A stretch of DNA of 64,000 nucleotides, from assembly GCA_964034945.1 (NCBI GenBank), contig OZ035960.1, positions 24,105,487-24,169,486 on the forward strand. Direction: 5' to 3'. The DNA is from Chrysopilus asiliformis. Its lineage: Eukaryota > Arthropoda > Insecta > Diptera > Rhagionidae. Below, piece after piece: positions 59,244-64,000 of the stretch. Numbering within the stretch: the first letter of the stretch is position 1; each line of letters starts with the position of its first letter. Both the position numbers and the translations under genes were made by a program. The notes below the pieces were generated by a model. The model made no database searches and had not been told where the DNA came from. It worked only from the letters and a program-made list of their open reading frames with translations.

Positions 59244-59710
59244 TTATATAATAGACTCGTGTGTCTGTTTGTCTGTCTGTCTGTTAGCATAAAACTCAAG
59301 AACAACTGAACCAATTTGGATGAAAGTTTCAGGGAACGTTACTGCCGTTAATGGGCGGGTTTTAGATTGTGGGTCACCCCAAGGTTTCCTTTTTTTCTTG
59401 CCAGTTTTTTCGATTTCTTTATATCGCATTCTGTTTTTCTGTCGTTTCGCATATGACTTGAGAACTACTGAACTGATTAAGATGAAACTTTCAGGTGAGC
59501 TTAATGTCATCAATCAGTGGGTTTTAGACCATCGATCAAAATAATGCTTCTCCTTCTTTCTAACCAATTTCAGCAGTTTTATATATATCGCTTTCTATTT
59601 ATATCGCTGTCTGTTCGCCTAAAACTTGAGAGCCACTAAACCGATTAGGGTGTGACACTCTGGAGAGCTTGTTGGCATCAAGGAGCGTGTTTTAGGTAAT
59701 AGATGAACCC
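59244..59710 (+). repeat. (GTCT)n-headed element with three ~165-bp monomers
   Basis: The head gtgtctgtttgtctgtctgt is followed by monomers with the phrase 'aact(c/t)(a/g)agaacnactgaac' at about 59288, 59450 and 59616 (spacings ~162 and ~167). Each continues with 'gatgaaa(g/c)tttcag', a 'gtcatcaat/gccgttaat' word and 'gggttttagat'. Same design as families A and 47426-48024, but different sequence. Confidence 0.75.
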
Positions 59711-61318
59711 AAGGTTCCTCGTTCCACCCCTGCTACCTCATGCACCATGAAATCATTAACGACCACTAACAAAAGGTGTTGGAATCACTGAACAAAAATT
59801 GCAGAAATTTCTTGTTTTGACGCCATTTGGAAAACAGAATTTTGGCATAATTTTCCATTTTCTTGAAACGATATGGTAAAAAAAATTAATTATTCGTCTG
59901 CAACAGGTACAAATATAGATCAAATGGTCAATTACAAATTTCTTGTAATAAATAGGTTTTTTTTTTTGCTTTATTCGCTTAACATTTGTATTGATCCTTC
60001 AAGCTTTAATCGATATCTTATGTTTTGAAATTTTAAAGCAATTTTGACGTAGTTTAGTGTGAGTTCGAGTAGAAACCCAGGCCGAAAGCTGTGAAAAAGG
60101 AGGGGTGTAGGCGAGTTGGAGTTGGATCGCGAAGCTTTACCAGCTGTTGCGGTTTGTATGGAAAACGTTGTCCTATATAGCTCAAGAACTTTACAAAAAA
60201 GCGCCAAATATGTATTTTTTCTGCAATCTATACCCATATTTTTATTATTTTTAATTCAACAATGATTCTCTTTATATTAAACTTCTAATTTTGTGGCTGC
60301 TGACAGCAGACAGCCAAATAGTTAATCGATTTTCACAAATTATTATTTGAAAAATGTGTTCATAAAACATTCCGTGTGGAAATATGCATAGATATATAAC
60401 CACTAAACTTATCTCATTTCATGAATGACCTGAATGATCGAGTGGAATCATTTAATTTTTCGGGTAATTTTAAAGAAGGTATTTCCTAGCGCGAAGTCAG
60501 TATGGATCAATTTTATATACTAAATTTTTGTACATGCAATCAATATTTTTTGCTGTTTTATTTTCCAGATTTTTTTTAACTTTCGCCTATCCTCAAAGGA
60601 CATAGAATTTTTATACAGTAACTCGAGTGTTATCAGTTGAATTTAAGTTTTATTAAAAACGCATTGTCTTGATAGAATTTTCAATATAGCCTTGACTATT
60701 TTGATCTGTAAGAAACATTTTAATCTGCAAGAATGCACTTATTTCAAACAGAAAAAATCAAGCAATCTAATATTTGCATAGCATCGATGTAATACGACTG
60801 TACCTTGAAGCTCCTTAACTTGGAAAAATGTCAATCAGCTCATAAAATTTTTTTCCTCGAACATGTTTGTATATAGCATCATTTTATGATATGAAGTTAA
60901 TACATTTTTGAGAAAAGCACAGTAAAATGAGAATTCCTTCAGCTGCTGTGGAAAAATTCCGAATATCCAAGGAATCCAATTCCAACAGGAAGTGGATGAT
61001 TAAACTAGAAGTGAACTTCCATTTTCATACATAAATGGAACGATAAAAGAGTTAGTAAAGAGCAATAGATATTAAGGGCTGCATTACTAAAGTTTTTTCT
61101 CTGAGCTTTAACGACAATAATATGTTACGTGTCACAAAAGGACAGCGCAATATTAGGTTCTTAATAACACGTAGTAAGAAAAACAGGATAACAGTTGAAT
61201 TATAGAAATACTGATACGATATAAAAAGAATTTCATTTAACTAGAAATTTAAGTAAATGCTTTATCGGCTCTAAAACTTTTTTTTTTAATAAAATTCAGT
61301 AACCAAATCTTTTATCAT
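59711..61318. other. AT-rich sequence, no gene seen
   Basis: An 88-codon minus-strand frame at 59971-60237 is unrecognised. No repeat stands out. Confidence 0.35.
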
Positions 61319-61620
61319 ATACAAATATATAAAAATGAGTTGTTGTCTGGCTGTGTGTCTGTCACGTAAAAACGGCTCAATCGATTGCCCTGAAATTCCC
61401 ACAGATGTTTACTGGGGTCCATCTCCAACATTCGCACAGATGTTTACCGGGATCCATCTCCTTATTAATTTTAGAAAATCATTTTCCGAAGAAGACAAAA
61501 CTTTAAGCATGGATAACCAACTGAAATTTGTTTTCCTAGGTTTTGTTCTACTCACGCTTTTAGCCGGCCGAAGCCGGGTTCAAATTCGAGTTCAACATAA
61601 GAATCAATATTAAAATTTTT
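61319..61620 (+). repeat. Dispersed repeat with gtgtgtctgtc head
   Basis: It opens tatataaaaatgagttgttg and 'ctgtgtgtctgtcacgtaaa', then 'ggctcaatcgattgccctga' and two copies of 'acagatgttta(c)nggg(g/a)tccatctcc' (about 61399 and 61437). It ends 'gccgaagccgggttcaaatt'. The head and the 'aatcgatt' phrase resemble the other microsatellite-headed repeats. The 92-codon frame through it is a by-product. Confidence 0.55.
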
Positions 61621-62797
61621 TGTAAATTTAACTTAACTCCCTCCCCTCAATACTTGGTTTACAGCTAAATAAATAGAAAAACAGGATTTAAAAATTCAAT
61701 TGGTTTTGTTAACTTAATAATCGCGAAGTAATTACATTTAAGTCTATCACTAAATGGTGAACATTTAATTAAAAAATAAATCCCTAAAATTAGCAAGTTC
61801 AATTGAGAAAATTTAAATGAATTTTATAATTAACGAATTAACTTCAACGTGAAACATCATTACAAATTTTAATTAAATTTCAAATAAACTATAAATGAGT
61901 AAAAATACAGAGAGAGGCCTAAATATGTAAATATTTAATTGAAAATTTGAATAAATTTTCACGTGTAGGTTTCATATATAGCAAACAATCAAAGATAAAT
62001 TACAGACCGTTTTAAATTGATTCATAAAAGCAATGCAATTTCAAAACGATATTAGTAAAAATAGAAATAGAAAAATATATAGACGAATGTTCATTTTTAG
62101 TTGGTATAATCTGTCAGTGTGCAATAATACGTAGGTATTATACGGGAGGTAAAAACGAATTTCTAATACTGTATAATCCAAAAATTGAAATTTCAAACAC
62201 AACTAATATAATTTTAATCGAATTTTCCAACTCTCGGCTATTTTGTTCAAATCTATTTCCACAAATTAATTTTTGGCTTTTATTTGAATTTTCCTCAAAC
62301 AAATGGACTCTGTACAAATTTAAAATGTGTAAAACATAGACCAATACTAGCACACGTATAATCATGTTAACATAAATCTGTGGTGTTTGGCCAATGTGGT
62401 TAGCAAAGGTGCTTCATCTAATATAAGTGTAAAATTTTGAATGCATAAAATAACCGACAATAGGGAGGGGTATATCAACTATTCGCTTAATTGCCACAAA
62501 ATTTAGTTTGAAATAAAACAATTTTCATTTCCACAAGACTGACATCATAAAAACTAAATTTATTTTGATGCTTTCATGGCCCTTTTTCATTATTCCTTTT
62601 TTTATCTCTACCATATTGATATATTAGTCATATATTCTCTTACTAAAAAAATCTTCCACACAAAATTTTATTGCAATCGGATGATTCGTTTGGAAGACAT
62701 AGCTATTTAAAATATACGTTTTCCTAGAATTTCGGTCAACTCAATTCGCAGGCATCCTAGATGTATGGATCCTAGTTATTACTTTCTTCTACGGAGT
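61621..62797. other. AT-rich sequence, no gene seen
   Basis: Long unstructured AT-rich stretch. The 75-codon minus-strand frame at 62138-62365 is unrecognised. Confidence 0.35.
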
Positions 62798-63720
62798 ATA
62801 ATAAAGTATTGTATTCATGAAAAATTTCGACCTCTTAATTTTGCCTAAAAAACATTTCCCGATCACTCCTGAGTCGATTGGAGTCATATTTAAAAAATGT
62901 CTTTCTGTCTGTCAGTCTGTCAGTCTGTCAGTCTGTCAGTCTGTCTGTCAGTCTGTCAGTCTGTGTACAAGATTTCTCAAAAACTAATAGAGCTAGCGCC
63001 ATGAAATTTTATAGGCATGTTGGGTCCTGAAATGGGACGATCCTATCAACTTTTGGTGGAAATCCGTTAACCGGAAGTATCCAAAATGGCGGTTTTTCAA
63101 AAATCGCAATTTCGTTTTTCTCGATTTACTCCCAAACTACGGGTTTTTAGTGGCCTTAAGTACGACAAAACTTGGAGAAAATAAAATTTCCGACACTTTT
63201 GTCTTTAGCTATAATTCGATATCTCAACCTGTTATCGAGATAAACCGTTATTTCAAAAAAAACAGTTTTTTGCGATTATCTCGAAAACTAACGGGTTTTT
63301 GCTGACTGAATGTATGAAATGAATTAATGAGAATGGCATTCTGCACAATTTTGTTTCTTACCCGTATCCGTTATCTTTTACCGTTATTCAGATATTTTCA
63401 TTAATATGTAAAAAATCATATTTTGCGAATAATTTGCAAACTAACGGTTTTACGACAAATCAGTTAAAAGAATAATTAAAGATGTTAACATTTTCTACAT
63501 TTTTGCCATTTACCGTAAATTGATATCTTTTACCGTTCTCAAGTTATCTCAAATTTTGTACGTTTTTGATATTTTTGGATGAACCAACAATTTATTGGGA
63601 GGTCGTCTTAGGTTGACAACGCGACAGGGCTCTAGCGTAAATTGCACAGGGTCGTAGATTTTGTAGAAGAAAGTTTTGTGTTGACCACAACTGATATTTT
63701 TTAACGCGAACTAAATCGAA
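62798..63720 (+). repeat. Dispersed family E, longest copy, running into a family F end
   Basis: gagtataataaagtattgta, 'ttgcctaaaaaacatttccc', a (CTGTCAGT)n head at about 62904-62965, 'ctcaaaaactaatagagcta', 'ccgttaaccggaagtatcca', 'acaaaacttggagaaaataa' and several 'ttaccgttat/tatcgagata' phrases follow in order. From about 63655 (gaagaaagttttgtgttgac, cacaactgatattttttaa) it shares its end with family F, suggesting E and F are related or that one inserted next to the other. Confidence 0.7.
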
Positions 63721-64000
63721 AAAAAACTAAAAATGAGTAGTATTGCGTTGTGTTGAAAGCAGATGTGCGGTGTTGAAACCAGCATCGCCCAAAAAATATA
63801 GAAACAAGCACTCGAACGCGCGCCTGCCCGAGGCCAATTACGCCGTATGTAGGTCTCCATTTTTCGAGTTAGCCTGCATTTTTCTGAGTGTGCCTTAAAA
63901 TCTCATAAATTAGGTTTTAGCCATATAAGCGAAAAAAAAATTAAAACAAGCTTTTATTAAAGAATGTACAAAAAGAAAAAAAACATATATATGAAAGAAC
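63721..64000. other. Mixed-composition unique sequence to window end
   Basis: 63740-63890 is less AT-rich (gcactcgaacgcgcgcctgc) than its surroundings. No frame, repeat or RNA gene is recognised. Confidence 0.35.

Noticed and set aside
61570..61605. gccgaagccgggttcaaatt resembling a tRNA T-arm / SINE B box
   Set aside because: No A box, acceptor stem or D-arm could be laid out around it.
61335..61613. 92-codon plus-strand frame MSCCLAVCLSRKNG…
   Set aside because: It begins in the gtgtctgtc head of a dispersed repeat, and similar starts are generated by related repeats.

Overview
The window is AT-rich, repeat-dense eukaryotic DNA with no gene that can be recognised. No open reading frame exceeds about 200 codons. 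The longest ones are translations of simple (GTCC/GTCT)n repeats, and no rRNA, tRNA or CRISPR array was seen. The organism is most likely a brachyceran fly, possibly a calyptrate with a large genome. The reason is the set of roughly 590-bp elements that open with TATACCCG and soon repeat GGGTATA, carry a (GTCY)n microsatellite and end near a 3' hairpin. That is the build of the dipteran mini-me/DINE-1 (Helentron-like) elements. The assignment is an inference.

Layout. 1-344 is a near-perfect long palindrome. 450-1250 is a tandem array alternating 123-bp and 121-bp monomers, with relatives at 15.4, 27.8, 31.2-31.5, 34.85 and 40.6-41.0 kb. 4504-5618 is a Helentron-like element with a second copy inserted in opposite orientation. 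Single copies lie at 10134-10718, 13031-13613 and 37760-38378. Terminal-inverted-repeat (TIR) elements include 6534-7150, 31626-32180 (packed with GTCTC) and 27248-27767 (packed with GAGCA). hAT-like elements with 8-bp target duplications lie at 20508-20932, 45409-45965 and 49340-49811. A TA-flanked element is at 23799-24501. TTAA-flanked piggyBac-like miniatures are at 26948-27243, 35236-35970 and 51828-52032; the second is split by another TIR element at 35407-35866. Foldback elements are at 43481-43607, 49017-49133, 56046-56274 and 58266-58517.

Two other dispersed families recur. Family E (4.1, 19.4-20.05, 21.0 and 62.8-63.5 kb) has a CTGTCAGTCTG head and an 'aaaactactgg' core. Family F (13.7, 17.1, 28.6, 51.7-52.5, 53.9-54.5 and 63.65 kb) shares the 'gaggatgtcc' and 'tttgtgttgatca' blocks. 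Similar head-plus-tandem-monomer designs occur at 47426-48024 and 59244-59710.

Possible coding traces are weak: a 21-codon ATG exon with a consensus splice donor at 56920-56982 (+), and a possible transposase or gene exon at 48060-48361 (-). The window therefore reads as intergenic or intronic DNA that has repeatedly accumulated non-autonomous transposons, several nested so that relative insertion order can be read.
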